From: Sphingosinicella sp. BN140058
GTDB lineage: Bacteria; Pseudomonadota; Alphaproteobacteria; Sphingomonadales; Sphingomonadaceae
DNA: 64,000 nucleotides
Assembly (NCBI RefSeq): GCF_004135585.1
Contig: NZ_CP035502.1
Span: forward strand, 62,001 to 126,000
Direction of reading: 5' to 3'
Within the stretch, counting starts at the first letter, position 1; every line of letters starts with the position of its first letter. Shown here piece by piece: positions 44,985-53,925 of this stretch. The notes under the pieces are model-generated. The model was not told the DNA's origin. It did no database searches and was given only the letters and a program-made list of their open reading frames with translations. Made by a program: the position numbers and the translations under genes.

Positions 44985-45006
44985 GCCGGCGGCCGGAGCC
45001 GCCGGC
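44985..45006 (-). terminator. GC-rich hairpin after virD4
   Basis: GCCGGCGGC at 44985-44993 pairs with 44998-45006 around a four-base loop, seven bases after the virD4 stop. On the minus strand TTCCCTTCCC follows, only partly U-rich. Confidence 0.55.
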
Positions 45007-45013
45007 AGATGGG

Positions 45014-47110
45014 TCAGTATGCAGCGGGCTCCTGAACGCCGGCCAGGGCGACCTCGGCCAGGCCACGTTCCTGAATGTTGGAATCGAGCTCCTGCTCGCG
45101 GCGTAGTTTCTCCAGCCACTCTGCCTGACGCTTGAGCCGGATGTGCTCCGGCAGCGGATTCGCCGGCGCCGGGCCCTTCTTGGTCCGCGGGTTATAGACC
45201 TTCTTGAGCATCTTCTCGTCCTCGAAGAAGAACGGGCTCTGGACCTTCATCGGACGATTGAGGAAGCTCTGCGGCAGGACGAGCTGGGTGCCAGGGTCCA
45301 TCGCCGTGATGTCTTCCATGCGGAGGAATTCGACACCTTCGGATGCGATGCTCTCGTTCTTGGCGAAGGGATTCGCCGACTTGGAGAGGCCGGCCTGGCG
45401 CGAATGCGACGATTTGCGGATGGTCGTCTTGCCGACGGTCTTCTGGTAGTGGGCAGCCGTCTCAGCATCGTTCTGAGCGAGCAGGACCGTGACACCGCAT
45501 GTGGAGTCGATGATCGTGCCGTCTTCCTTCGAGTAGGTCTTCACCAGCTGCGAACGGGCCTGAAAGATCAGCCAATAGGAGACCTTCTTAGAGCGCCCGA
45601 GGTCGGGCCCGGTGAGGACCGTTTCGGATTTCGGCAGTTTCGCGAACTCGTCCATCATGAAGCAGATGGTCATCGGGCCCATGACGCGGCCGCGCTTGTC
45701 GCGCTCGCCCGGTCCGTACGAAAGGAAGTCGCGGCTGAGCACCTCATAGAGGAGGGCGGTGATGTTGGCGAACGCCTGTGCCTCGGCCTGGTTGACGCAG
45801 ATGTAGAGGGTGACCGGAAGCCACTCGCCCGTATCCGGGTCCTGCATCCCGCGGAGGTCCATGCTCGTGAAGTCGCAGGCTGACGTGCGTTCCTTCACGG
45901 CCATGTTTTTGAACGGGAGCATGGCCGCGTCCATGGTGCCGAGAACGCCTGAGCGCTCCTTGTCTGCCATGTCGATCAGCGGCGCGATCGAAGTGAAGGC
46001 GCGCTGCGAGTAGCCGCCGGCGTTGATCTGCTCGACGAGACCGGTGAGGAACATCTTCATGCCGTCGGCAGTGGGCAGCTGCTTGTTGGCTGCAGCCTCT
46101 CTGTTCGCTTCCTCGGCCTTCTTGCCGGCCTGGAACTGCGCGTCGGCGATCCAATCGACGAGCATCGGCAAGGAAGCCTCCATGCCGCGCCACTGCGTTG
46201 GGATGCCTTCGTACGAGCGGTGATCGTTCACATGGCTGACAAGGTAGTGCATGAAGCCCGTGAGGCAGTCACGACCCTTGTCGGTGAAGTATTTGTCGCC
46301 ACCCTTCGTGTCCGGAATGAGGACCTTGGCGACAGCATCGAGGTAGGTGTCGCGCTCCGCGGTGTTTGCGGGCGGGACCAGGTCCGTCGAGAGGAAGTTG
46401 AAACGCGGGTAGAAGATGCCCTCGTGGGGCTTATCGGTCGCAGACCAATCGATGATGAACACGAAGCCGATCTCGGCCCGGTAGCCGGACGTCATCTCCG
46501 CAAGCTCGGGTTTGGGGTCGTTCACGATCATCGACACCGTGGGCGACTCAACGATGGACGGCACCACGATCGCCGCGGTCTTACCGGCGCCGGGAGGGGC
46601 CGGGATCGCGACAGAAATCGGTTCGATCAGCCGGATGTATTTCCCATCCTTCCACTTGCCGAGGATGCCGACGTAGCCGCCTCTGATGCCGATCTGCCGC
46701 CGGCCTTCCATGCGCCGGATGTCCTTGTCGACCGCCCAGCGGACGTCGCCGTGCGTCATCTCGAAAGATTTGTACGGGCAGACGGCATAAAAGATCGCGG
46801 CAACGAACAGGGCGCTCAGGAAGCTGACGCCGAAGCAAGCGAAGCCAGCTTCCCAATGCAACTTCCAAAGGGAAGAATGGGCGTTCGCGATGTAGTTCGG
46901 CTCACCGAGGTGCGAGAGATAGTCAGCGGTCCAGCGCCAAGCGGTCTGGTCGAAGCTGCGCTCCATTGCCCAGTAGACGAGCGGAGCAACGGCCATGAAG
47001 AGGCAGAAGGAAAAAATTCCTAGCGCGATGGTAGCGACGAGCCAGCGGACCCAAAGATCCTTCTCGCGCCGCATATGTTCGGGGCTGAAGGTTTCGCTCT
47101 GAATGGACAT
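45014..47110 (-). CDS. virD4: VirD4/TraG coupling protein
   Basis: Hexameric ATPase that brings the relaxase-DNA complex to the secretion channel. 698 residues. Two or three N-terminal membrane helices (about 22-45, 85-110) are followed by Walker A PAPPGAGKTAAIVV near residue 170 and Walker B ICFMMDEFAKLPKS near 485. The typical SLW/VND segment appears as SMIVNDPKPELAEMTSGY. The C-terminus is charged and helical. It is the last gene of the virB operon and may also have its own promoter upstream (CATAAT at 47138-47143, minus strand). Confidence 0.93.
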   Translation of the reverse strand: MSIQSETFSPEHMRREKDLWVRWLVATIALGIFSFCLFMAVAPLVYWAMERSFDQTAWRWTADYLSHLGEPNYIANAHSSLWKLHWEAGFACFGVSFLSALFVAAIFYAVCPYKSFEMTHGDVRWAVDKDIRRMEGRRQIGIRGGYVGILGKWKDGKYIRLIEPISVAIPAPPGAGKTAAIVVPSIVESPTVSMIVNDPKPELAEMTSGYRAEIGFVFIIDWSATDKPHEGIFYPRFNFLSTDLVPPANTAERDTYLDAVAKVLIPDTKGGDKYFTDKGRDCLTGFMHYLVSHVNDHRSYEGIPTQWRGMEASLPMLVDWIADAQFQAGKKAEEANREAAANKQLPTADGMKMFLTGLVEQINAGGYSQRAFTSIAPLIDMADKERSGVLGTMDAAMLPFKNMAVKERTSACDFTSMDLRGMQDPDTGEWLPVTLYICVNQAEAQAFANITALLYEVLSRDFLSYGPGERDKRGRVMGPMTICFMMDEFAKLPKSETVLTGPDLGRSKKVSYWLIFQARSQLVKTYSKEDGTIIDSTCGVTVLLAQNDAETAAHYQKTVGKTTIRKSSHSRQAGLSKSANPFAKNESIASEGVEFLRMEDITAMDPGTQLVLPQSFLNRPMKVQSPFFFEDEKMLKKVYNPRTKKGPAPANPLPEHIRLKRQAEWLEKLRREQELDSNIQERGLAEVALAGVQEPAAY

Positions 47111-47137
47111 GGGAGTTCCTCTAAGATCTCTCTACCA

Positions 47138-47192
47138 TTATGGGAGATTGGTCCCGCTGTCGAACGGAAGCTGGATCCTTTGTGGATCTTTT
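47138..47192 (-). promoter_or_regulatory. Possible virD4 promoter
   Basis: On the minus strand TTCGAC and CATAAT stand 16 bases apart (47138-47165), about 30 bases before the virD4 start. Just upstream is AAAAGATCCACA (47181-47192), one of the recurrent boxes of this window. Confidence 0.35.
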
Positions 47193-47279
47193 GAGCGCTG
47201 GCGCGGCTGGCCGCTTGGACGTGCAACAGTGCAAAGCGCCAGCCGGAGGCATTCAGGGCCCAGCTGGTGCTTTGGGGTG

Positions 47280-48344
47280 TCAGGCTGCGATCGTAGTGGC
47301 CGCCGCGTGGTGAGCGGCCTGCTGGTCCCTCGGGACCGGTGCTTTGATATCCGTGATGACGCGAGCGCCGCCCATATCGCGGCTCATCTGGATGATGCAG
47401 AAGTTCTCGCGGATTTTCTCAATTGTCTTGGCGCGATCTAGGTTCGGAATGCAGCCGGAAATGCGCTCGTAGAGCACGTCATAGCAATCCGTGACGCTCG
47501 AGGCGTGGATTGTCGTCATCATGGCGCCGTGACCGGTTCCAGTGAGCCGCCAGAGCGTGCCGGCGTTTGTCGTCGAGATCTCGCCGACGAGCACGATGTC
47601 CGGCGTAAAGCGCATGATGACGTCGATCGCGTCGTCGTAACCGAAGATCGAGTTGCGGTCGGTGCGAGAGAGAACAAGGTGCGCGTGATTGTGGTGCTTC
47701 GGCAGCTTGATCTCGCGCGTGTCCTCAACGGTGATGATCCTGGTGCGCGTGTCCACCTCTTCCAGGATGCGGTTGAAGAGCGTCGTCTTGCCAGTCGACG
47801 TGCCGCCGGAGATGAGAATGTTGCAGCCCTGCTGGACGGCATCCTTCAGAGCTCTGATGGCATCCAGCACGGGATCGTGGATCGTCGGAAGGTGAGCGTG
47901 CCCCTTTTGAACGCCGCGGCCTTCGACGAGGCCCCAATCGGAAAACTCGACCTGGTGGGACCGGCTGGCCTTTGCTCCTTTGCGGATGCAAATGCCGATG
48001 CCACCCTCGGGAAGGGTTTGATCATAGACCATGTGATTGCCGGCGATCGCAGCGAACCGGTGGTCGAAAGGCGGCAGAGTGGCGAAGACCGTCGACGGCT
48101 TCTTCGGGTCGTCTGGATTGAACTTGTGACCAAAGGTGTTCGCGATCGCCTGACAGAGCGTCCGGAGGTACCGCAGCGTCAGCGCTGGGTCGTTGTGACG
48201 GACCCAGATCCGGTTGTACGCGTCTGGCTTGTTACGGCGACACCAGACCTCACCAGGCTGGTTGACGGCGATCTCCTCGTAATGATCGCGCATGTAGTAT
48301 TTTTCGAGCGGGGCGAGCATTCGCTCGATGGTTGCGAGGCTCAT
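47280..48344 (-). CDS. virB11: VirB11 secretion ATPase
   Basis: Ring ATPase that powers and switches the channel. 354 residues from ATG 48342-48344, one base after the virB10 stop; the open frame upstream of the ATG belongs to the overlapping strand. Walker A is GGTSTGKTTL near residue 180, the Asp box TVEDTREI follows, Walker B is DIVLVGEI, and the His box is GHGAMMTTIHA. The N-terminal domain (about 1-150) is typical. It is followed by a 170-base gap to virD4. Confidence 0.95.
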   Translation of the reverse strand: MSLATIERMLAPLEKYYMRDHYEEIAVNQPGEVWCRRNKPDAYNRIWVRHNDPALTLRYLRTLCQAIANTFGHKFNPDDPKKPSTVFATLPPFDHRFAAIAGNHMVYDQTLPEGGIGICIRKGAKASRSHQVEFSDWGLVEGRGVQKGHAHLPTIHDPVLDAIRALKDAVQQGCNILISGGTSTGKTTLFNRILEEVDTRTRIITVEDTREIKLPKHHNHAHLVLSRTDRNSIFGYDDAIDVIMRFTPDIVLVGEISTTNAGTLWRLTGTGHGAMMTTIHASSVTDCYDVLYERISGCIPNLDRAKTIEKIRENFCIIQMSRDMGGARVITDIKAPVPRDQQAAHHAAATTIAA

Positions 48345-48345
48345 C

Positions 48346-49992
48346 TTAGTTCGAGTTCCAAGGAGGAGTTGATCCGGTCGCAGGGATATTTTCGGCCGGG
48401 AATGGATCCTCCTGGCGCCGGGCGGCCTGCCTCGGCTGCGGCGTGTCATAGCCGCTATCATCGGAACCGGCGTACCGAGGAGCGAATTGCGGAGCGCCGC
48501 TCCCGGCGTTCTGAGCTCGCGGGTAGGACTGCACTTCCTGAACTGGTCCCTGCATCGGGCGCATAACGATATCCATGGTCGGGATGATCGTGACGCGGGT
48601 GCCGGCGGGCACGGTGACAATCGGTTGAACGTTGCCGGTACGCTGCTGGATGTCGCTGGTGATCTTCTGCAGGTCCTGACGAACGATGTCGCTGATGATG
48701 GCGCCGTTGTTGCGGGCTCCACCGGAACCGGAGCCCCCAATGTTGATATCGCCGCTGGGCTGCTCTTCAGCCTTGAAGGCAATCGCCGTTCCAGCGCCGA
48801 AGATGGTGCCCAGAAGGATGCTCCCATAGCGCTTGAGGAGGCGCTCGTTGCGTCGGCCGGGCACGCCGGCTTGTCCCATGGCGTCACCAGCCGTCGCTTG
48901 GATGATGAGGCGTGCACCGTCCGGACGAATGATCTGGGTCCACGAGACGGCCATACGCTCGCCGCCGCCGCTGGCGGTGCCGATGATTTGAGAGCCGCGC
49001 GGGATTAGAACGGCTCGGCCATGAGCGCCGTAGACGTTGCGATCGACTTGAGCGACGACCTGCTGAGTGCTGCGACTGTCGAAAGTGCGAGCAAGGACCG
49101 CGGTGATGACGCGATCCATGGTGACGACGCGGCTCATGTCCTGCGGATAAGAGGACATAGACGTCGGGATCTTGAGGTCCGCCCAGGTGCCCTGCGGCTG
49201 CTGTGGCTGGGTGTTGGCCCGTCCTCGAGACTGCACGCCTCCAAGAACTGCCTGGCGCCGGGCGAGGAGAAATTGCTCTCGTGGCGAGAGGGTCGGCTGC
49301 GAGACCGGAACTTGCGGTTGCGTGTATTCGGCTACCGGAGGCGGCGCAGCGGTGTCCGGCGTCCCCGCTGGCGGGGGCGTGGCCACCGGACCGTATGGGT
49401 CCAGGCCAACCGGGGCCGTTGCGCCCGGGATGAGCTGGCCCGCAACTCCGGCGGCGAGAGCGTTTGCATCCGGAGGAAGGATCTTGGCGCGCGCTTCTAC
49501 AGGCAGCGTCGCACCGCCGGGGGTGCGGCTGTTGCCCTGCACGAGCAACTCAGGCTCCACGTAGGGCATATTCGGCTGCTGCTGCGGCGCGGGCAGGGAC
49601 GGGTCGAAAGTGACGGTTGCTGTGCAGCGCTGGCCCATGGGGAGCGGCTTCCCGGCCGTGCAGTCGGTGGTGAGTTTGAGGCGCGGATCGCCGCCGGTGA
49701 TTTGGATCGTTCCCGGCGTGAAGTCTTGGAAGAGTGCGGAAATGGCCGCAGCTTTCTCGATGCTGCCGCTCGGAGCGCGCTCGAGTTGAATTTGGATTGG
49801 ATCGATTGAAACGATGCCAGGCTGCTGCTTTGCATCCTTCAAGGTCGGCGCGGACACGGTCTCGTAGGGTCCTTTCGCGACAGCCTCTTCTGAGGGGCTC
49901 ATCGCGACCATCAGGACGCCCACACCGGTGGCGAGGACGGCGGTCATGATGCCGCCGCCGATCAGGAGCTTCTTCTTCTGCTTGCTATCCAC
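48346..49992 (-). CDS. virB10: VirB10 with an inserted Ig-like domain
   Basis: Core-complex protein spanning both membranes. 548 residues. One helix (KLLIGGGIMTAVLATGVGVL) is followed by a periplasmic region. Residues about 61-169 form an unusual insertion (GTIQITGGDPRLKLTTDC, LPMGQRCTATVTFDPS) resembling a choice-of-anchor D / Ig-like module with a Cys111-Cys123 pair. Then come a Pro-rich linker and the VirB10 C-terminal domain (VQVDRNVYGAHGRAVLIPRG, SWTQIIRPDGARL, GGARNNGAIISDIV). Start and end overlap neighbours tightly, so it is in the virB operon. Confidence 0.9.
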   Translation of the reverse strand: MDSKQKKKLLIGGGIMTAVLATGVGVLMVAMSPSEEAVAKGPYETVSAPTLKDAKQQPGIVSIDPIQIQLERAPSGSIEKAAAISALFQDFTPGTIQITGGDPRLKLTTDCTAGKPLPMGQRCTATVTFDPSLPAPQQQPNMPYVEPELLVQGNSRTPGGATLPVEARAKILPPDANALAAGVAGQLIPGATAPVGLDPYGPVATPPPAGTPDTAAPPPVAEYTQPQVPVSQPTLSPREQFLLARRQAVLGGVQSRGRANTQPQQPQGTWADLKIPTSMSSYPQDMSRVVTMDRVITAVLARTFDSRSTQQVVAQVDRNVYGAHGRAVLIPRGSQIIGTASGGGERMAVSWTQIIRPDGARLIIQATAGDAMGQAGVPGRRNERLLKRYGSILLGTIFGAGTAIAFKAEEQPSGDINIGGSGSGGARNNGAIISDIVRQDLQKITSDIQQRTGNVQPIVTVPAGTRVTIIPTMDIVMRPMQGPVQEVQSYPRAQNAGSGAPQFAPRYAGSDDSGYDTPQPRQAARRQEDPFPAENIPATGSTPPWNSN

Positions 49993-50020
49993 AACTCGAT
50001 CCTTTGGCGCGCGCGCGTTA

Positions 50021-50042
50021 GGGCGCCGCTCTGGCGGCGCCC
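50021..50042 (-). repeat. GC-rich hairpin between virB9 and virB10
   Basis: GGGCGCCGC at 50021-50029 pairs with 50034-50042 around TCTG. It lies within the operon, so it may lower transcription of the downstream genes or stabilise the upstream message. No U-tract. Confidence 0.4.
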
Positions 50043-50047
50043 CTGTC

Positions 50048-51340
50048 TCAGTTTACCGAGACGACCGAGCAGGACCGGCCGGAAGCGGTCATCGCCTTAC
50101 AGACCGCCACGCCCTCCGAGAGCCCGTAGAACGGACCAACGCGGAGGCGAACGTCGCCGGGGCGAGCGTTCGCATCCAGCGTGCCGCCGGTGCGCAGGGA
50201 AGTCGCGTCCGGGAAGCTGGCTTCGCTGGCAGACAGGAGGGAGGCGTTCTGAGCTTTGATGGTCAGGAACGTCTTTTCCATCGACGGACGATCGCCGGCG
50301 CCGAGGTCGACCATGTACTTGCGCCCCGTAGACGGGGAGGAGAGCGACGGAGGGAGCACTTGGCCATCGGCAACGCGCAGGGTCGCCTGCGGCGTCGTGA
50401 CGGGCTGGTTGAAAGACCGGATCTGGGGCGGGCGGTTCGTCTGGCGTTTGATGCAGACAAGTTTCTGACCGTTCCGAAGCACGATGTCGCCCACGCCCTC
50501 GACTACCAACATGCGGCCGTTCGGCCCGGCAGTCCTGACGTTCACGGGCGTCTCAACGCCCTGAACAACGAGGCTGGCGACCGGCCACTCGTTCAAAGCA
50601 TCTGCGTTCGAGCCATAATCGATGTACGTGAACTGGCCATCTCGGAAGACGCGTTCCGGCGCCACGCCCGCCGAGTGATCCTCCGGGACGAAGATCGAGA
50701 GGTCGTGGACGATGTTCTCGGGCTTGAATCCGATGGTGCGGAGCCAGTCAGATTCGACCTTCAGATCAGAGGCCGAAGCCGTTCGGGAAAGCCCGCCCAT
50801 GTTGGCGGGCATTCCGTTTCCCCTTCCGGTCACCATGATGTCGACCGACATGTCCGTGATGATCTTGGTGTTCGCACCTTCGCCGCGGATATAGAACTGG
50901 TACAAGTTGCCAGACTTGCCCATGGCGATGAGATTGCCATCGGCGCCAGGTCGTATCACGCGGATCATCACCACGTTCGAGCGTGGGATGATAGCCTCGA
51001 AAGAGACCGGGTCGGAGTTGAAGACGTCTTCGATGATTTCGTCGGCCGGGAAGCGAATGGTCGTGTTCATCGCCTCCCGGAGGCGGAGCGGGATCACGCG
51101 ATCGGGCCGAAACTCGAAACGATTATAGCCGGGCGACTCCTGGTTGGCAGCTTTGTTCGCACCGGGATTGGACCACGCGTTCTGAATTGCGCCGACTGGC
51201 TCCAGATAGCTGTCGTTGATGGTTCCATAGTCGCCGGCGGCTTGAGCCTTCTGCTGTTTGCTGGGAGCAGCTACGGCCGGGGCGGCGACCGAGAGAGCCA
51301 TCGCAGATACGATGGCGGTGAGGATGATCTTGCGTGCCAT
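50048..51340 (-). CDS. virB9: VirB9 with a C-terminal SPOR-like domain
   Basis: Outer-membrane core-complex protein. 430 residues, longer than typical VirB9 (about 290). A signal peptide (MARKIILTAIVSAMALSVAAPAVA) precedes the VirB9 N-domain (SPGYNRFEFRPDRVIPLRL, VFNSDPVSFEAIIPRSN) and a C-domain (DLKVESDWLRTIGFKPENIV). The last 90 residues (about 340-430) look like a SPOR domain: KYMVDLGAGDRPSMEKTFLT and VRLRVGPFYGLSEGVAVCKA. SPOR domains bind denuded peptidoglycan, so the fusion could anchor the channel to the wall. Confidence 0.85.
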   Translation of the reverse strand: MARKIILTAIVSAMALSVAAPAVAAPSKQQKAQAAGDYGTINDSYLEPVGAIQNAWSNPGANKAANQESPGYNRFEFRPDRVIPLRLREAMNTTIRFPADEIIEDVFNSDPVSFEAIIPRSNVVMIRVIRPGADGNLIAMGKSGNLYQFYIRGEGANTKIITDMSVDIMVTGRGNGMPANMGGLSRTASASDLKVESDWLRTIGFKPENIVHDLSIFVPEDHSAGVAPERVFRDGQFTYIDYGSNADALNEWPVASLVVQGVETPVNVRTAGPNGRMLVVEGVGDIVLRNGQKLVCIKRQTNRPPQIRSFNQPVTTPQATLRVADGQVLPPSLSSPSTGRKYMVDLGAGDRPSMEKTFLTIKAQNASLLSASEASFPDATSLRTGGTLDANARPGDVRLRVGPFYGLSEGVAVCKAMTASGRSCSVVSVN

Positions 51341-51367
51341 GTTGGTGTCCTGCCGTAGTGTTGGACG

Positions 51368-52093
51368 TTAGTCGCGCCGGGCGTCGGTGTTATCGACGAC
51401 GGTCATGCCGAACGGATTGTTGAGACGGTCGGAGTATCGGACATTTTTCGGTTCGAACGTGACCGCGTAGGTGCTGACCCATGACTGAGACTGAGGGGCA
51501 AGGGTCGCGTCAGCGATGGCTCCCTCAGCCTGGTCGGTGGTCATGTATTCAACCTGCCAGAGATTGGGTCCGATCTTCCGCACGGAGTCGATCCGGACGT
51601 TTCTGATCATCCCCGACGCGCGAAGCCGATCGTAGTCGGCTTTCATTGCCATCCCGAACTTGCCGTACGCCTCTGGCGTGCTCATCAGCTCGAGCACCGA
51701 GCCTGGGCCCCAATTTATCGTTTGCTCGGCGGCCGAAGCGACGATCGAGTAGCGCTTCGTCACGTAGTTCCGGAGGTTGATTTCCGTGATGTAGTCGTTG
51801 GTCGGGCTCTCGAGTGTGGCAGGGTTGATTCGAATGATTTCGTCCCCGCGGCTGTTTCCGGTGACGACCATCGGAACAATCTTCTGCAGCGGCATGAGGA
51901 TCGCGAGAGCGAAGCCCTGCGCTGCCACGACGAAAGCGAGAACGACGGCGATAATCGTCATCCAGCGAGCCATTGCGGCTGCGCGGCGCGCGGGAAGTGC
52001 GTCGGTGTCGTATTCGAGCGGAAAGGCGCCGATCTGGTCGGCGCTGGCAGGCGCCGCGTCGGCGCCCTTGGCCAGCGTCACGGGAGCGTTCAT
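51368..52093 (-). CDS. virB8: VirB8 inner-membrane protein
   Basis: Nucleates the channel in the inner membrane. 241 residues from ATG 52091-52093 (overlapping virB7 by four bases). A cytoplasmic tail of 40 residues, one helix (WMTIIAVVLAFVVAAQGFAL), and a periplasmic domain (ITEINLRNYVTKRYSIVASA, SVRKIGPNLWQVEYMT, WVSTYAVTFEP) match the VirB8 fold. It precedes virB9 in the operon. Confidence 0.9.
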   Translation of the reverse strand: MNAPVTLAKGADAAPASADQIGAFPLEYDTDALPARRAAAMARWMTIIAVVLAFVVAAQGFALAILMPLQKIVPMVVTGNSRGDEIIRINPATLESPTNDYITEINLRNYVTKRYSIVASAAEQTINWGPGSVLELMSTPEAYGKFGMAMKADYDRLRASGMIRNVRIDSVRKIGPNLWQVEYMTTDQAEGAIADATLAPQSQSWVSTYAVTFEPKNVRYSDRLNNPFGMTVVDNTDARRD

Positions 52094-52299
52094 GCTCGAA
52101 CCGCAGCGTTGTCGGAGGCGAGGAAGGGGGGGAGACCCGATTTCGACGGCAGCTCGACACAGGCGCACGGGGTGCGCTTGAGCGAGTTGGGCGTGCTCCC
52201 AGCAGACATTGGGCGAGACTGGAACTTCGCGCCCTCACCTCCGCAGCCGGCCAGAACGAATATCGCAGCGAGTGCGGCCATCATACGCATCGGGATCAA
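52090..52299 (-). CDS. virB7: VirB7-like lipoprotein
   Basis: 69 residues. MAALAAIFVLAGCGGEG contains the lipobox LAGC, so the protein is exported and lipid-anchored, as VirB7 is in the outer-membrane core. The start could be any of three in-frame Met codons in the first seven. The mature part has two more Cys residues (CACVEL) that may bond to VirB9. It overlaps virB8 by four bases. Confidence 0.75.
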   Translation of the reverse strand: MIPMRMMAALAAIFVLAGCGGEGAKFQSRPMSAGSTPNSLKRTPCACVELPSKSGLPPFLASDNAAVRA

Positions 52300-52392
52300 A
52301 ACTCCGCTTCTTATTCGGAGGGCGCGCGTAAGGCGGTACCGCCAAGGCGGTGACCGTCCTCCGATCTGGCTACCCCCCTGGGAACCTTATAG

Positions 52393-52469
52393 TGTGGATC
52401 TTAGAGGAGGGAGGAGTTGCGTCAACATCTTTTCCCCCCATCCACTAACAATCCAGACTTTTCCCTGAC
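52393..52469 (-). promoter_or_regulatory. Regulatory region upstream of virB7-virB11
   Basis: On the minus strand CAGGGAAAAGTCTGGAT lies at 52453-52469 and a variant CTAAGATCCACA at 52393-52404, followed by TATAAG. The 52539 gene ends 70 bases away behind a terminator, so a new transcript for virB7-virB8-virB9-virB10-virB11 may start here. Confidence 0.45.
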
Positions 52470-52477
52470 CTGACAAA

Positions 52478-52510
52478 AGGGAAGGGGCGGCCCTTTCGAG
52501 CCGCCCCTTC
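52478..52510 (-). terminator. Hairpin terminator after the VirB5-like gene
   Basis: GAAGGGGCGGC at 52481-52491 pairs perfectly with 52500-52510 around an eight-base loop; on the minus strand CCTTTTGTC follows. It divides the virB operon after the second VirB5-like gene. Confidence 0.8.
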
Positions 52511-52538
52511 GGTCTTGAGGAACTTTGCGAGCGCGGAC

Positions 52539-53921
52539 TTACTGCGAGGAGAAGGTACTCGCCAGGAAGCGATCCCGTTGAGCTCGAAGAAGGGGCGATG
52601 CACCGTCGAGGCTTGCCTTGAGCTGATTGACTTCCGTCGTAGCGGCGGTGATCGCCGCTTGGAGGGCGGCCGGGTCGGATGCCTTGACGCCAAGAGCTTC
52701 GTCGAAATCGGATATCGCCTGCACGGTGGAAGCCTCAATGCCGACGGCGTCATTGTTGAAGCCTGCGAAGAAGGCCTCCTGCTTGAAGGCTTCCGCGCGC
52801 TGCTGCAGGAGCTTGCTCCAGCCGTCGCTCACGTCGCCATTCACCATCGCATCAAGCCGACGCTCGGCCGCTTTGGCGGCGGCTTCGGTGATCTTCTTCT
52901 TCGAGGGATCGTCCCACGTGGTGCGGTCGTTCGCTTGCATGACCATGTTTGCGGCTTGCATGAGCGAAGCGGCAGACACGCCCTTACGACGCGCTTCCTG
53001 CGTAGCCAGGCTCGCGACGGCGGCCTGACTTGTCGCCTTGGCCTGAACCATCTGTTGGTACATGGCTTGGGTATCTCGAACGCTCTTCTGGCCACTGCGG
53101 AGGCTTTGCATCACGCCCAACGCTTGCTTGAGGGCGACGAGCTTCGTTGCAGCGTTGACCAGCTTCCCAAAATCGATGTTTGCTTTGAGACCGGCAGCGT
53201 CGGCGGCTGGCTGGACTTCCGACGCTTCGGTCCGCTGGAGAGGGGCGGGGCCGCTGGCATCCGTCGCCGCCAAGGCGTCCATCGCATGAAGGTTGGAGCG
53301 GTAAGACTGCAGCGTTTGCAGATCGATCATAGCCTTCGTGACGAGCGAGCTGATCTGAGCTCGGTGATAGAGCGACTCCCGCACGCCCGCATCTTCTCCC
53401 TTCGCTATCGGCGGGCGGCTCATGCATGCCAGGTGCTTCGCGGCGAGGATGGTACCGGCTTCTACCTGGGCTTTCATGGCTTGGGCCACTCCGAAGGCGT
53501 CGCCGGCAGCTGCGCGCTGCCGCAGGCGATCGTCAGCCTCTTTCGCCTCGTAGCCGTCCTGAGTGTCGGGATGCTGTTGCAACGAGCCGCTAAGCTGATT
53601 TGCGGCCTCGCTGAAGGAGACTTTGGGCGCGTCCAGTCCAGGGAGCTTTCCGATCGAGATCGAACCCTGCCCGGTGATCGGGCCAACTTTCCCGAGTGCA
53701 CTCTTGATGTCGGTGGCCGATTGCACCTGGGCGACCGCGTTTTCGAGCGCCTTCTTTTTGGCAGCAATCTCCTTGGCCGTTGTCGCAACAGCCGAGGTGT
53801 CGATCACAATGCAAGGCGGAGGCACCAGCGTTGGACATACTCCAAGCTGAGCTTCCGCCGGTGATGAGAGGGCGCAAGCCACCGCGAGGGTCGCGGCGCC
53901 CGCAAGGATACGAGCGCGCAT
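52539..53921 (-). CDS. Large periplasmic VirB5-like protein, 460 aa
   Basis: Signal peptide MRARILAGAATLAVACALSSPAEA, then a helical protein with many Ala/Gln and a coiled-coil look (AKEIAAKKKALENAVAQVQS; LVNAATKLVALKQALG). It shares this plan with VirB5, the minor pilus protein, but it is nearly twice the usual length. It lies four bases from the VirB5-like gene. It may be a second tip or adhesion subunit. Two N-terminal Cys (VCPTLVPPPCIV) could form a disulfide. Family assignment is inference from position and composition. Confidence 0.6.
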   Translation of the reverse strand: MRARILAGAATLAVACALSSPAEAQLGVCPTLVPPPCIVIDTSAVATTAKEIAAKKKALENAVAQVQSATDIKSALGKVGPITGQGSISIGKLPGLDAPKVSFSEAANQLSGSLQQHPDTQDGYEAKEADDRLRQRAAAGDAFGVAQAMKAQVEAGTILAAKHLACMSRPPIAKGEDAGVRESLYHRAQISSLVTKAMIDLQTLQSYRSNLHAMDALAATDASGPAPLQRTEASEVQPAADAAGLKANIDFGKLVNAATKLVALKQALGVMQSLRSGQKSVRDTQAMYQQMVQAKATSQAAVASLATQEARRKGVSAASLMQAANMVMQANDRTTWDDPSKKKITEAAAKAAERRLDAMVNGDVSDGWSKLLQQRAEAFKQEAFFAGFNNDAVGIEASTVQAISDFDEALGVKASDPAALQAAITAATTEVNQLKASLDGASPLLRAQRDRFLASTFSSQ

Positions 53922-53925
53922 TGTC

